64,000 nucleotides of DNA from JABDBL01 sp963845445 (GTDB taxonomy: Bacteria > Cyanobacteriota > Vampirovibrionia > Obscuribacterales > Obscuribacteraceae): the NCBI GenBank assembly GCA_963845445.1, contig CAWJSE010000002.1:2666001-2730000 (forward strand), given 5' to 3'. The position numbers were made by a program, and so were the translations under genes. Shown piece by piece: positions 35,255 to 43,052 of the stretch (positions within the stretch are counted from its first letter, which is position 1; every line of letters starts with the position of its first letter). The notes under the pieces were generated by a model, which did no database searches, was not told the origin of the DNA, and saw nothing but the letters and a program-made list of their open reading frames with translations.

Positions 35255-36025
35255 TTATTTGCTACGTATATTAAAGTCTACTGAACCCAACGAAGTGGGC
35301 GGCAGAGAATTGCTATTGCCAAGTCCGATTGAGCCTCCTGGGGTAGGAATCGGAATAGGCTGACCATAAGGACCTTGATAAAGATTAAAAGGAGTGCTCT
35401 GAAAGCCGAAGCTATAATGCTGATAATCAGTTTTTTTCCCAGAAGTTATCGGCAAGAAGGCATTACGCATCAAAGTAGCTTGCAATGCTGTATTCACCGG
35501 AGGCAAACTGCCTCTTGAGCCGGGATAAAGACTTACTTGTCCCGTGGGAGCTTGAGTAGGGCTAGTGCCATTAACTAATTGACTAGTACCACCCTGATAA
35601 GCACCTTGGCTTTGGTATGAATTAATGGGTAAACCAGTCGAAGTAACATTTTGCTGATTAATAGGCAACAAATCGGCAGGATTTTTGGCTTCACCGCCCG
35701 GATATGAGTTGTGGGTAAAGTCGCCAAAATCACTAAAAGTGACATTGGTATTTCCTTTGTCAGCACCGTTTTGTCCGATCCCTGTACCTCCCGAAAGATT
35801 TACATTGACCCCGCTGCCTGAATTTTGAGCAGAAGCGTTTGTTGCATTTTGACTCGAAGAATTAGCCGCACTTTGGCTAGAAGTATCATCATTCATATCA
35901 AAAGAAAGCGCCAAGCAAGGGTTTGTACAAATAAGGGTACAGTTTATGGCAACGACAGCCAGCAAGCCTACCTTTAAAAATAAAGGACTTGTAGAACTTA
36001 TTGGACATAGCTTTTGCTTTGGCAT
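35255..36025 (-). CDS. Hypothetical secreted Asn/Gln/Gly-rich protein 2
   Basis: A 256-residue unrecognised exported protein. A hydrophobic segment at about 16-38 serves as signal, followed by Ser/Asn/Ala-rich sequence (SSQSAANSSSQNATNASAQN), Gly-rich stretches and a C-terminal part with FNLYQGPYGQPIPIPTPGG and NSLPPTSLGSVDF. It lies 17 bp upstream of the related gene on the same strand and probably shares its mRNA. Low complexity suggests a disordered or fibre-like extracellular protein. Confidence 0.7.
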   Translation of the reverse strand: MPKQKLCPISSTSPLFLKVGLLAVVAINCTLICTNPCLALSFDMNDDTSSQSAANSSSQNATNASAQNSGSGVNVNLSGGTGIGQNGADKGNTNVTFSDFGDFTHNSYPGGEAKNPADLLPINQQNVTSTGLPINSYQSQGAYQGGTSQLVNGTSPTQAPTGQVSLYPGSRGSLPPVNTALQATLMRNAFLPITSGKKTDYQHYSFGFQSTPFNLYQGPYGQPIPIPTPGGSIGLGNSNSLPPTSLGSVDFNIRSK

Positions 36026-36224
36026 TTAAATGGATTTAGTAAGACCAATTGAATAAGATTAAAATGGGCAATTAATGTTTTTCTTGAGCCGAATTAATAA
36101 TTACGGGTAAGAGATATGATTAATATGCGAGTTAGAGCCGTTACGCTTGTGGAAAAATGGTACTCTCCCCTGACGGGCTTGTCAACAACAATTTAATCAA
36201 TAGGCAAAAGCTAGGAAGCGCGCC

Positions 36225-37214
36225 ATGGCAACATATTTGGGCATCGAAACCAGCTGTGATGAAACAGCAGCAGCAGTAGTAGTTGACGGTCGAAAAATCC
36301 GCTCTAATTGTCTACTTTCACAAATAGATCTACATAAAAAATTTGGCGGCGTAATTCCTGAATTAGCAGCCCGAGAACACTTGGAGTGCATTAATCAAAT
36401 AATTGACTTGGCCTTGACTGAAGCGAAGATTAAGGTAAGTGATTTGTCTGCTATAGCTTGCACCAACGGTCCTGGGCTTATTGGTACTTTATTAGTAGGT
36501 TTATCAGCAGCAAAATCTCTCTCTTATGCCTGGGACCTTCCCCTGATAGGCGTTGACCATTTGACAGCACATGTCTGTGCCAATTACTTAGAGACCGACT
36601 TAGAGCCCCCATTTTTAGCCCTTTTAGTCAGCGGTGGACACAGTCAATTGATGCATTTCACTGATTTTGTCGAAGCAAAAGTGCTTGGACACACAGTGGA
36701 TGATGCAGCTGGTGAAGCTTACGATAAAGTAGCTCGTCTTTTGGGCTTAAGCTATCCAGGTGGACCAATTATCGATCAATTAGCCAGATCGGGAAACAGT
36801 GCTCAATTTCAATTTCCGCAAGCAACAGTAGAGGGATTCAATTTTAGTTTTAGTGGGGTAAAAACAGCTGTATTACGTTGCTTGGAAAAATTAGAAAAAC
36901 CTTGGCCCCTTGAAGATCTAGCAGCTTCTTTTCAATTCGCCGTCATAAACGCTTTGGTCAAAAAGACTTTGCAAGCTCAAAAATATACTAAAGCTCCTAA
37001 AATCGTTCTCGCTGGTGGCGTAGCCGCCAATTCCTACTTGAAAGAGCTAATGCAAACTCTTTCACCAGTACCGGTAATCTTCCCTCACCATCATCTCTGT
37101 ACAGACAATGCGGCTATGGTTGCTGCTGCTGCCTATTTTAAACAAAAGAACACCGGTACATTTGCGAGCAATGATTTGATGGTTTATTCACGTGCTAATT
37201 CAGAGCAGAAATAA
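36225..37214 (+). CDS. tsaD: tRNA N6-adenosine threonylcarbamoyltransferase
   Basis: A 329-residue TsaD (Kae1/YgjD) that transfers threonylcarbamoyl to A37 of ANN-decoding tRNAs. The start ATYLGIETSCDETAAAVV, the metal-binding GVDHLTAHVCAN, the ATP-binding LLVSGGHSQLMH and the C-terminal GGVAANSYL and CTDNAAMVAAAA blocks are all present. Length is normal. TsaB, TsaC and TsaE are not in the window. It is transcribed alone and is divergent from the secreted-protein pair. Confidence 0.97.
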   Translation: MATYLGIETSCDETAAAVVVDGRKIRSNCLLSQIDLHKKFGGVIPELAAREHLECINQIIDLALTEAKIKVSDLSAIACTNGPGLIGTLLVGLSAAKSLSYAWDLPLIGVDHLTAHVCANYLETDLEPPFLALLVSGGHSQLMHFTDFVEAKVLGHTVDDAAGEAYDKVARLLGLSYPGGPIIDQLARSGNSAQFQFPQATVEGFNFSFSGVKTAVLRCLEKLEKPWPLEDLAASFQFAVINALVKKTLQAQKYTKAPKIVLAGGVAANSYLKELMQTLSPVPVIFPHHHLCTDNAAMVAAAAYFKQKNTGTFASNDLMVYSRANSEQK

Positions 37215-37365
37215 AACTACGCCTTATTCTTCGTCATTTTAAAGCTAGCAAGATATCAAGAGACATAACATCAATAGTTTGATTACTACCAAATCATACT
37301 TCACGATTGTTGATGGCTAAAAACTTGATTCAACAAGGATTTCGCTGCTTAAAGTACTATTTAAC

Positions 37366-37395
37366 TTGAACACTTATGAACAATCTTTTTATAAT
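37366..37395 (+). promoter_or_regulatory. Sigma70-type promoter of the zinc-ribbon gene
   Basis: TTGAAC (37366-37371), an 18-bp spacer and a perfect TATAAT (37390-37395). The perfect palindrome CATGCTAGCATG (37404-37415) lies at the expected transcription start and a second, GCTTTCTAGAAAGC, at 37473-37486, right behind an AGGAGG. The arrangement suggests a strong but repressible promoter. The rest of the 37215-37517 gap holds nothing else I can support. Confidence 0.65.
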
Positions 37396-37523
37396 CGATT
37401 TTGCATGCTAGCATGTATCGATCATATAGGCATCCCCGGTATTTAGAATATTGGATACTCTCGCAACAGGAGGCTTTCTAGAAAGCAAGACCTGCAGGAA
37501 TTGCTTTCTGAAGTATTGTGCTT

Positions 37524-37865
37524 ATGCCATTCAAGAACAAAGATCTTATTTGTCGTGATTGCCAAAAAACTTTTGTATTTTCAGCTGGCGAGCAAGAATT
37601 TTTCAGTGCCAAGGGTCTAATTAACGAACCAAAGCGCTGCGCAAATTGTCGCATTCTCATGCGTGTACAACGAAATGGTGAAGATCCAAAACAAACCGCC
37701 GAAGTAAGCTGTGCGGAATGCGGTATTCCTACTCGAGTACCCTTCCAACCAAAAGGCTATCGACCGGTTTACTGCAGCGCCTGCTTCCGCTCCAAGAAAC
37801 TAAGCTTGGAAATTGAAGCTGTCAATAAAGACATGCAAGAAATACAGCAAGCGGCCATTATTTAG
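37524..37865 (+). CDS. Zinc-ribbon protein (zf-trcl/CxxC type)
   Basis: A 113-residue protein with two CxxC pairs in the first half (CRDC and CANC, in the layout DLICRDCQKTFVFSAGEQEFF of probable zinc-ribbon family zf-trcl) and two in the second half (CAEC and CSAC, with VPFQPKGYRPVYC as in CxxC_CxxC_SSSS proteins). It probably binds two zinc ions. Function unknown. ATG 37524 is preferred to GTG 37518. A consensus promoter with operator-like palindromes lies 130 bp upstream. Confidence 0.78.
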   Translation: MPFKNKDLICRDCQKTFVFSAGEQEFFSAKGLINEPKRCANCRILMRVQRNGEDPKQTAEVSCAECGIPTRVPFQPKGYRPVYCSACFRSKKLSLEIEAVNKDMQEIQQAAII

Positions 37866-38078
37866 AAAGCATTTCTATTCGATAGATTATTGCATTCTGC
37901 TCTTGTAAGCATCCCCATGCTTTGAAGATCCGCTTGGTAGAATTCTTTTATCGTTTCAAATCAAGGGCTATTTTTTAATTCTTTAGTATTCTTGTTTATG
38001 CAGCGCTTGGCTTTGTGCAAAACAAGCTAATGACTATTGAACATTTGCTTCAAGATTGAAGTTAATTAGCATCTACCT

Positions 38079-38107
38079 TTGGGTTTAACAATTCTATCTC
38101 GTATAAT
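38079..38107 (+). promoter_or_regulatory. Sigma70-type promoter of the FHA gene cluster
   Basis: TTGGGT (38079-38084), a 17-bp spacer and TATAAT (38102-38107), 49 bp before the start of the FHA gene. The spacing is ideal and the -10 perfect. It could drive the three-gene run to 39706. Confidence 0.6.
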
Positions 38108-38155
38108 ATTTTTTAGTAATCAAATCCAAAGTCTTTGTCTTAATCAATAAAACCA

Positions 38156-38617
38156 ATGACAGATATAGCAAATTCACCCATAAGCTCCTGCCCCAGCTGC
38201 GGACGACCAACGCCGGCAGGAACTCGTTGCATATATTGTTCTACCTTGAACGATTTGGATTTACAAAATTTGCAACTAGAGCAAATCCGCACACCTGAAA
38301 CTGAATTCCAAGAAGAAGGGGTTCCTCGTTCAATAGTAGTAATTGAAAAAACAGGACAAAAATTGCCCTTGCGCAGCATGAAGATGAAAATTGGGCGTGA
38401 TCCATCCAACCAATTGGTAGTACAAGAAGACACTTATGCTTCTCGCCATCATGCCTGGATTACTTACGAAGATGGTGATTTCTGGATTGAAGACTTGGGA
38501 TCAACCAATGGTACCTTGTTAAACGGACATCCAGTTGTGAGAAGACAAAGACTCTCTGCTGGAGATAAAATCCGGGTAGGGCACACAGAGCTCACATTCC
38601 AAATTGAAAATAATTGA
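38156..38617 (+). CDS. FHA-domain protein with N-terminal zinc ribbon
   Basis: A 153-residue protein. Residues about 8-26 form a zinc ribbon (CPSCGRPTPAGTRCIYC) and about 60-150 a forkhead-associated domain with the phosphothreonine-binding signatures IGRDPSNQLVV, SRHHAWI and STNGTLLNG. FHA domains read Ser/Thr phosphorylation; no Ser/Thr kinase is in the window. It is the first gene of a run with the J-like protein (25 bp on) and the DivIC-like protein, hinting at a link to cell division. Confidence 0.9.
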   Translation: MTDIANSPISSCPSCGRPTPAGTRCIYCSTLNDLDLQNLQLEQIRTPETEFQEEGVPRSIVVIEKTGQKLPLRSMKMKIGRDPSNQLVVQEDTYASRHHAWITYEDGDFWIEDLGSTNGTLLNGHPVVRRQRLSAGDKIRVGHTELTFQIENN

Positions 38618-38642
38618 CACAAGCATTAGGGTAGAATGAAGT

Positions 38643-39425
38643 ATGGTTGAGGGGGGCCTTAGCCCAAACCGTATCGAATTAGAAAGTCAGATTCTGTGCG
38701 CTTCTTTGCGTCAAAGTTGGGCCCAAGAAGATGTGCAGGGAATTATTGTTGTAGCAAAACAGCTCTGTGAGCTTTTCCCTGACTTGATAACTCCTCTGGA
38801 AACTATTATCAACCAGCCAATTAACCTTTACGAATATTTCGGTATGCGCTGCGACGCCTCGCAAGAAGTGGTGGTTAGCTGTTATTTTCAGACAATAAAT
38901 CATTTTTTGCATCACTATAATGCTTACGAAAATGCAGACGAATACCGCATGCTGCTTGATGCAGGCTATATTTTGCGCAAGCCAAGGCTACGGCTTAGCC
39001 ATGATTTGGTTGTAGTGAGAAATTGGTTGCTTCAACACCAGGCTATCCCGGACGACGGCACAATAGAGTTTCCGGAAACAGCGCAGCAAAAAGTCTTGCA
39101 ACCGCTTGCTGATACTGCACCAATTCAATTACCACAGCTGGTTCATTTGATGGAAAAAGCACAGATAATAGGCTCTCCTGAAGTACTTGCTCTCACCAAC
39201 CAAACGAAATTGGCGCCAGAAGTGCCAATCGAAGATCTTATTTTGAGTGCTGGCTATGTCACCGAGTCAGAATTGAAATCTCTGCAATTGGCCGAATATC
39301 TTTTTAGAGAAGGTAAGATCACTATGCCTCAATTTATGGTAGCTATGTACGATGAACGGCATAGAGGTATCAGAATGGCAGAATCATTGCAAGATAGGGG
39401 CTGGCTCGATAAAGAAACGAAATAA
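38643..39425 (+). CDS. Composite protein with degenerate J-like and GspE-N-like regions
   Basis: A 260-residue soluble protein I do not recognise as a whole. Residues about 58-120 (LYEYFGMRCDASQEVVVSCYFQTINHF ... LLDAGYILRKPRLRLSHD) follow the J-domain pattern, but the HPD tripeptide is missing, so it would not stimulate DnaK. The C-terminal about 70 residues (IEDLILSAGYVTESELKSLQLAEYLFREGKI) resemble the GspE/MshE N-terminal module, which in some proteins binds c-di-GMP. Both calls are by eye. It overlaps the next gene by one base. Confidence 0.6.
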   Translation: MVEGGLSPNRIELESQILCASLRQSWAQEDVQGIIVVAKQLCELFPDLITPLETIINQPINLYEYFGMRCDASQEVVVSCYFQTINHFLHHYNAYENADEYRMLLDAGYILRKPRLRLSHDLVVVRNWLLQHQAIPDDGTIEFPETAQQKVLQPLADTAPIQLPQLVHLMEKAQIIGSPEVLALTNQTKLAPEVPIEDLILSAGYVTESELKSLQLAEYLFREGKITMPQFMVAMYDERHRGIRMAESLQDRGWLDKETK

Positions 39426-39706
39426 TGACCAAACAAAGATTGATCAAAGAACTTTTTATTATGGCAATCATCTGTTTTGCCAGTTATCACGCTTTGAAAT
39501 CTATATTTGGTAGCGTGGAAAGGCAAATATTCTTATACGAACAAATCCAAGCCTTAAAAACGGCCCAAAAGCAAGCTTTGGAGGCTAATAAAGATTTGGC
39601 AGATGGTCTGACAAATTATAAATCTGAAGCTGGACTGGAAAGATTAGCCCGAGAAAGATTAAATCTTGCCGGCAAAGACGAAATTATGGTCCGCATAGGA
39701 AAATGA
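39425..39706 (+). CDS. Septum formation initiator (DivIC/FtsB)-like protein
   Basis: A 93-residue single-pass membrane protein. One transmembrane helix (about 10-30) is followed by a coiled coil (about 36-70, RQIFLYEQIQALKTAQKQALEANKDLADGL) and the typical ending ERLARERLNLAGKDEIMV. DivIC/FtsB proteins join FtsL/DivIB in the division septum. It is translationally coupled to the J-like gene, and the FHA protein gene is just upstream. Confidence 0.82.
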   Translation: MTKQRLIKELFIMAIICFASYHALKSIFGSVERQIFLYEQIQALKTAQKQALEANKDLADGLTNYKSEAGLERLARERLNLAGKDEIMVRIGK

Positions 39707-39760
39707 AATTAATCATTTGCCAATTTACCTGGCGTTTTAATATTTCCCAATTGCAAGGGA

Positions 39761-39788
39761 AGACGAGCCAAAACAAAATGGCTCGTCT
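39761..39788. terminator. Hairpin between convergent genes
   Basis: AGACGAGCCA (39761-39770) pairs perfectly with TGGCTCGTCT (39779-39788), loop AAACAAAA. It lies between the convergent DivIC-like gene and the small exported protein gene. Neither side has a strong T run, so it is a likely but not certain bidirectional terminator. Confidence 0.55.
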
Positions 39789-39827
39789 AAAACGCATAGT
39801 TCGGAGATCTAAATTAATTACAGAAAG

Positions 39828-40052
39828 TTAGCGAACAATTGCTCGCGATAACCAAAATTCACGAATTTGCCTGTACGCTGACAGGGCTTTAGTTTGCATT
39901 GTTGAATGCACTACAGCAGTAGTAGCCAGTTTTGGCATTACTGGTGCAGAAGAACTAAGTACTATGGGCCCACTGGCAAAACTTGATGACGCACCTAGAG
40001 CAAGCGTACCTACAACGGCAGCTGCTAGAACTATTTTATTTTTAGTAACCAT
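39828..40052 (-). CDS. Small exported protein of unknown function
   Basis: A 74-residue protein, start chosen at 40052 because GGAGGT (complement of 40063-40068) lies nine bases before it; an upstream start at 40085 lacks such a site. The N-terminus VTKNKIVLAAAVVGTLALGASSSFASG is a clear signal peptide with an ASG cleavage site. The mature part of about 45 residues is polar/aliphatic and ends in Arg-rich helix (AYRQIREFWLSRAIVR). It is divergent from the CPBP-TldD cluster and could be a substrate, but this is speculation. Confidence 0.6.
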   Translation of the reverse strand: MVTKNKIVLAAAVVGTLALGASSSFASGPIVLSSSAPVMPKLATTAVVHSTMQTKALSAYRQIREFWLSRAIVR

Positions 40053-40217
40053 GCTTGGATTTACCTCCGAACTTTGTATTGCCAAATAATCCAGTTGCTC
40101 ATATTCAAGTAAAGTATGATATTAACCAGAGCTTGGCGCAATCTTGACAATATAATAGCACGAAGATGCAAAAGGTAAACCACTAAAACATAAAATTATC
40201 CCTTTTAGGTAGCAATT

Positions 40218-41255
40218 TTGTTAGATTTTCTCCTTATTTTGATTCTTGCGGTCTTAGGACTGCTCGCTCATGTAGCCAGAAAAAAGCGCTGGCTAGAAAT
40301 AGTTTTGCGAATAGTCATCCTTCTTGTCGCTCTTTTGGAAGCTCTTTCGGTCTTTAGCGCCAGCGCCGAGTTATTTTTCAATCCATGGGTAAGCTCGGTT
40401 TTAAGCTCAGCCATGTTAGCAAGCTTACTTTGTCTCTTCATACAAGTTCGTCGCTGTCTTTCTTGGATTTTGACCTTTTTTGAGCTATTAGTAACCGGCC
40501 AAATCTTTCTGCCACTAATACGCAAAAAGCTGAAAGCAATCGAATATTTTTCTCAGCATAAGATTTTTGTCCCCAGCTCGTTTCCACATTTGATAGCTCT
40601 ATTTATATACATAAATACAGCTGCCTACTTGCTCATCTGTATCGATCCTGAGGGTTTCAAAATGCCCTATATGCCTTTGCCAATACCTTTGCTCTTAGGA
40701 CAATTATTGTCTTACAATGGCATTGGCTTGATTGTCTTATCTTTCTGCGGCATTGGTATTTATGTCACTCGTTCATATAAAGACGCTTTTGCCAGACTAG
40801 CTCTGGTAAAGCCCACTAAAGTGCAGATAGGCATTGGCATTGCCTTAATAGTGGCAAGCTTCACTTATGATGCTCTTTGGGCTCTTTATACTCATAAACT
40901 GGGCGGACAAGACTTAGCTACCAAGTTGTCCTTTTATAATTCTGGCACTTTTGCGGTGGCTGGTGGCTTTGCACCTTCAGTTATACTGGCTTTGGCTACC
41001 GCTCTTTGTGCCGGAATCGGTGAAGAAACTCTGGTGAGAGGGGCTCTTCAACCAGCTTTTGGCATCCTTCCTGCTGCAATATTGCACGGTATGTTGCACG
41101 GACAATTTGCCCATGCTCCAGTCTTCATTCTTCAAGTAGCAATTTGGTCAACTTTGATGGGATTGGTTAAGCGCTACACTAATACGACCACCACTATAAT
41201 TGGACACGCTGGTTTTAATTTTGTTACTACTTTTTTGTTCGCGTTTAATCCATAA
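40218..41255 (+). CDS. CPBP family intramembrane glutamic endopeptidase
   Basis: A 345-residue membrane protein with about eight hydrophobic helices. CPBP motifs are present near the C-terminus: GEETLVRGALQ (E269, E270, R274), a histidine motif ILHGMLHGQF, and HAGFNF. CPBP (Rce1-type) proteases trim CAAX or bacteriocin-like peptides. The start is TTG at 40218 (no ATG nearby in frame). It is followed 39 bp on by a TldD-like protease gene, so a common operon is likely. Confidence 0.85.
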   Translation: MLDFLLILILAVLGLLAHVARKKRWLEIVLRIVILLVALLEALSVFSASAELFFNPWVSSVLSSAMLASLLCLFIQVRRCLSWILTFFELLVTGQIFLPLIRKKLKAIEYFSQHKIFVPSSFPHLIALFIYINTAAYLLICIDPEGFKMPYMPLPIPLLLGQLLSYNGIGLIVLSFCGIGIYVTRSYKDAFARLALVKPTKVQIGIGIALIVASFTYDALWALYTHKLGGQDLATKLSFYNSGTFAVAGGFAPSVILALATALCAGIGEETLVRGALQPAFGILPAAILHGMLHGQFAHAPVFILQVAIWSTLMGLVKRYTNTTTTIIGHAGFNFVTTFLFAFNP

Positions 41256-41294
41256 TATACAAACACCACTTCACTTACTAAATAGAAGTCACTA

Positions 41295-43034
41295 GTGCAA
41301 AAAGAAAAATATTCCCCTTTTATATTGTCCCTCGTTTTATTTTTTCAGACTCTTATTCCGGCTGCAGCACAAGATAGTCCTGTATTGATAGCGATGGAAA
41401 AAGAGTTAAATCGTTCCTTCTTCAAGCTGAAGACTATTAAAGAAGCGCCTGCATATTTCATTGGCTACAGGTTATATGATACACAGACATCAACACTGGC
41501 TGCTTCCTATGGTGCTCTCAGCCTCGAGGCAGCCCCAAAACATACCCGCAATCTTAATATAGATTTGCGAGTCGGCAATCCTCGCTTAGACAATACTCAC
41601 AAGATACGTGACGAGCTGAAACCCAATCTTTCTGATTTGATCTCACAAGCTATGGCATCAATACCGATCGAAGATGATGAATTGGCTTTGCGACAAGCCA
41701 TCTGGATAAAAACTGACGGTGCCTTTAAAAATGCCCAAAAACATTATGCTATGGTAAGAGCCAACCAGGATCTGCAAACTGAAGAAGAAGACACATCAGA
41801 AGATTTCTCTATTGAAAAACAATGCACTTACACCAGCAAAAATGATCAATCAATGTCTTCTGTCATTGATCAAAAACTTTGGGAAGAAAAGCTCAAACGA
41901 TTATCTGCCATTTATAAAAATTATCCCAATATACTGCATTCTTTCGTAGACTTATCTGCTAGCAAAACACAGCGCTATTTTGTCAACACCGAGGGCACCA
42001 AAGTGCAAGACAAGAGATTGCACTATCGTCTTTCTACCAGAGCAGAAGCACTGGCACCAGACGGTATGAAGCTGTGGCTTTATGATGGGGTGGAAGTCAG
42101 TTCAGTAGATGAATTGCCTCAAGAAGAACAATTTGCCCAAACAATCAAGACTTTAGCCTCTACACTCGAACAATTGCGCAAATCCCCGCTAGCTGAACCT
42201 TATACAGGACCAGCGGTTTTGAATCCGAAAGCAGCCGGTGTCTATTTCCATGAAACGCTTGGACATCGATTGGAAGGCAATAGACAAAAAGATATGGACG
42301 AAGGACGCACTTTTGCCAAAAAGCTAGACCAGCAAATTTTGCCAACATTTATTTCTGTCATAGATGATCCGACTTGCGGACAAATTAATGGCAAAAGTCT
42401 TAATGGCTCTTATGAGATTGATGATGAAGGAGTACCAGCCCAAAAGGTAACCCTTGTCGATCACGGCATTTTGAAAACCTTCTTGGCTAGCCGGTCACCT
42501 GTTAAAGGCTGTACCCACTCGAATGGACACGGTCGCTGCGCACCTGGTTATGCGCCCATGGCCCGCCAAGGAAATCTCATGGTTATAGCAGATAGAAGCA
42601 TCCCCTATTCTGACTTGCGACTTGCTCTAATAGAAGAGGCAAAAAAGCAAGGTAAGCCTTATGCCTTGGTTTTTGATCAGATTGCCGGTGGTTTTACTTT
42701 CACCCAAACTGCAACACCACAAGCTTTTAAACTAATGCCTCTGCTAGTTAAGAAGGTTTATGTTGATGGTAAGCCAGACGAACTAATCCGTGGCGCCGAT
42801 TTAGTTGGCACACCACTAGCATCACTAGAAAATATTATTCAGACGGCAAATGATACTGATACATTCAACGGTACCTGCGGAGCTCAGTCAGGGTGGGTCC
42901 CCGTATCAGCCAGTTCACCCAGCTTATTGATTAAAACTATCGAAGTAGAGCGAAAAGCGAATTTCCAACAAAAGCCACCCATTTTACCTGCACCCATCAC
43001 CGAAAATAAAACATCCCCTACTGGGTCGAAATAA
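41295..43034 (+). CDS. Exported TldD-like metalloprotease
   Basis: A 579-residue TldD/PmbA-family protein. Unlike cytoplasmic TldD it has a signal peptide (MQKEKYSPFILSLVLFFQTLIPAAAQ). The zinc motif HETLGH (residues 319-324, HExxxH) and the third-ligand region GTCGAQSGWVPVS, which fits the Cys of TldD, are both intact. A DDPTCGQINGKSLNGSYEIDDEGVPAQ block is typical. TldD acts with inactive partner TldE to degrade unfolded peptides and mature microcin B17. Start is GTG at 41295, 18 bp before its paralogue's upstream gap ends. Confidence 0.88.
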   Translation: MQKEKYSPFILSLVLFFQTLIPAAAQDSPVLIAMEKELNRSFFKLKTIKEAPAYFIGYRLYDTQTSTLAASYGALSLEAAPKHTRNLNIDLRVGNPRLDNTHKIRDELKPNLSDLISQAMASIPIEDDELALRQAIWIKTDGAFKNAQKHYAMVRANQDLQTEEEDTSEDFSIEKQCTYTSKNDQSMSSVIDQKLWEEKLKRLSAIYKNYPNILHSFVDLSASKTQRYFVNTEGTKVQDKRLHYRLSTRAEALAPDGMKLWLYDGVEVSSVDELPQEEQFAQTIKTLASTLEQLRKSPLAEPYTGPAVLNPKAAGVYFHETLGHRLEGNRQKDMDEGRTFAKKLDQQILPTFISVIDDPTCGQINGKSLNGSYEIDDEGVPAQKVTLVDHGILKTFLASRSPVKGCTHSNGHGRCAPGYAPMARQGNLMVIADRSIPYSDLRLALIEEAKKQGKPYALVFDQIAGGFTFTQTATPQAFKLMPLLVKKVYVDGKPDELIRGADLVGTPLASLENIIQTANDTDTFNGTCGAQSGWVPVSASSPSLLIKTIEVERKANFQQKPPILPAPITENKTSPTGSK

Positions 43035-43052
43035 GAGCTAGTATCTACATTT

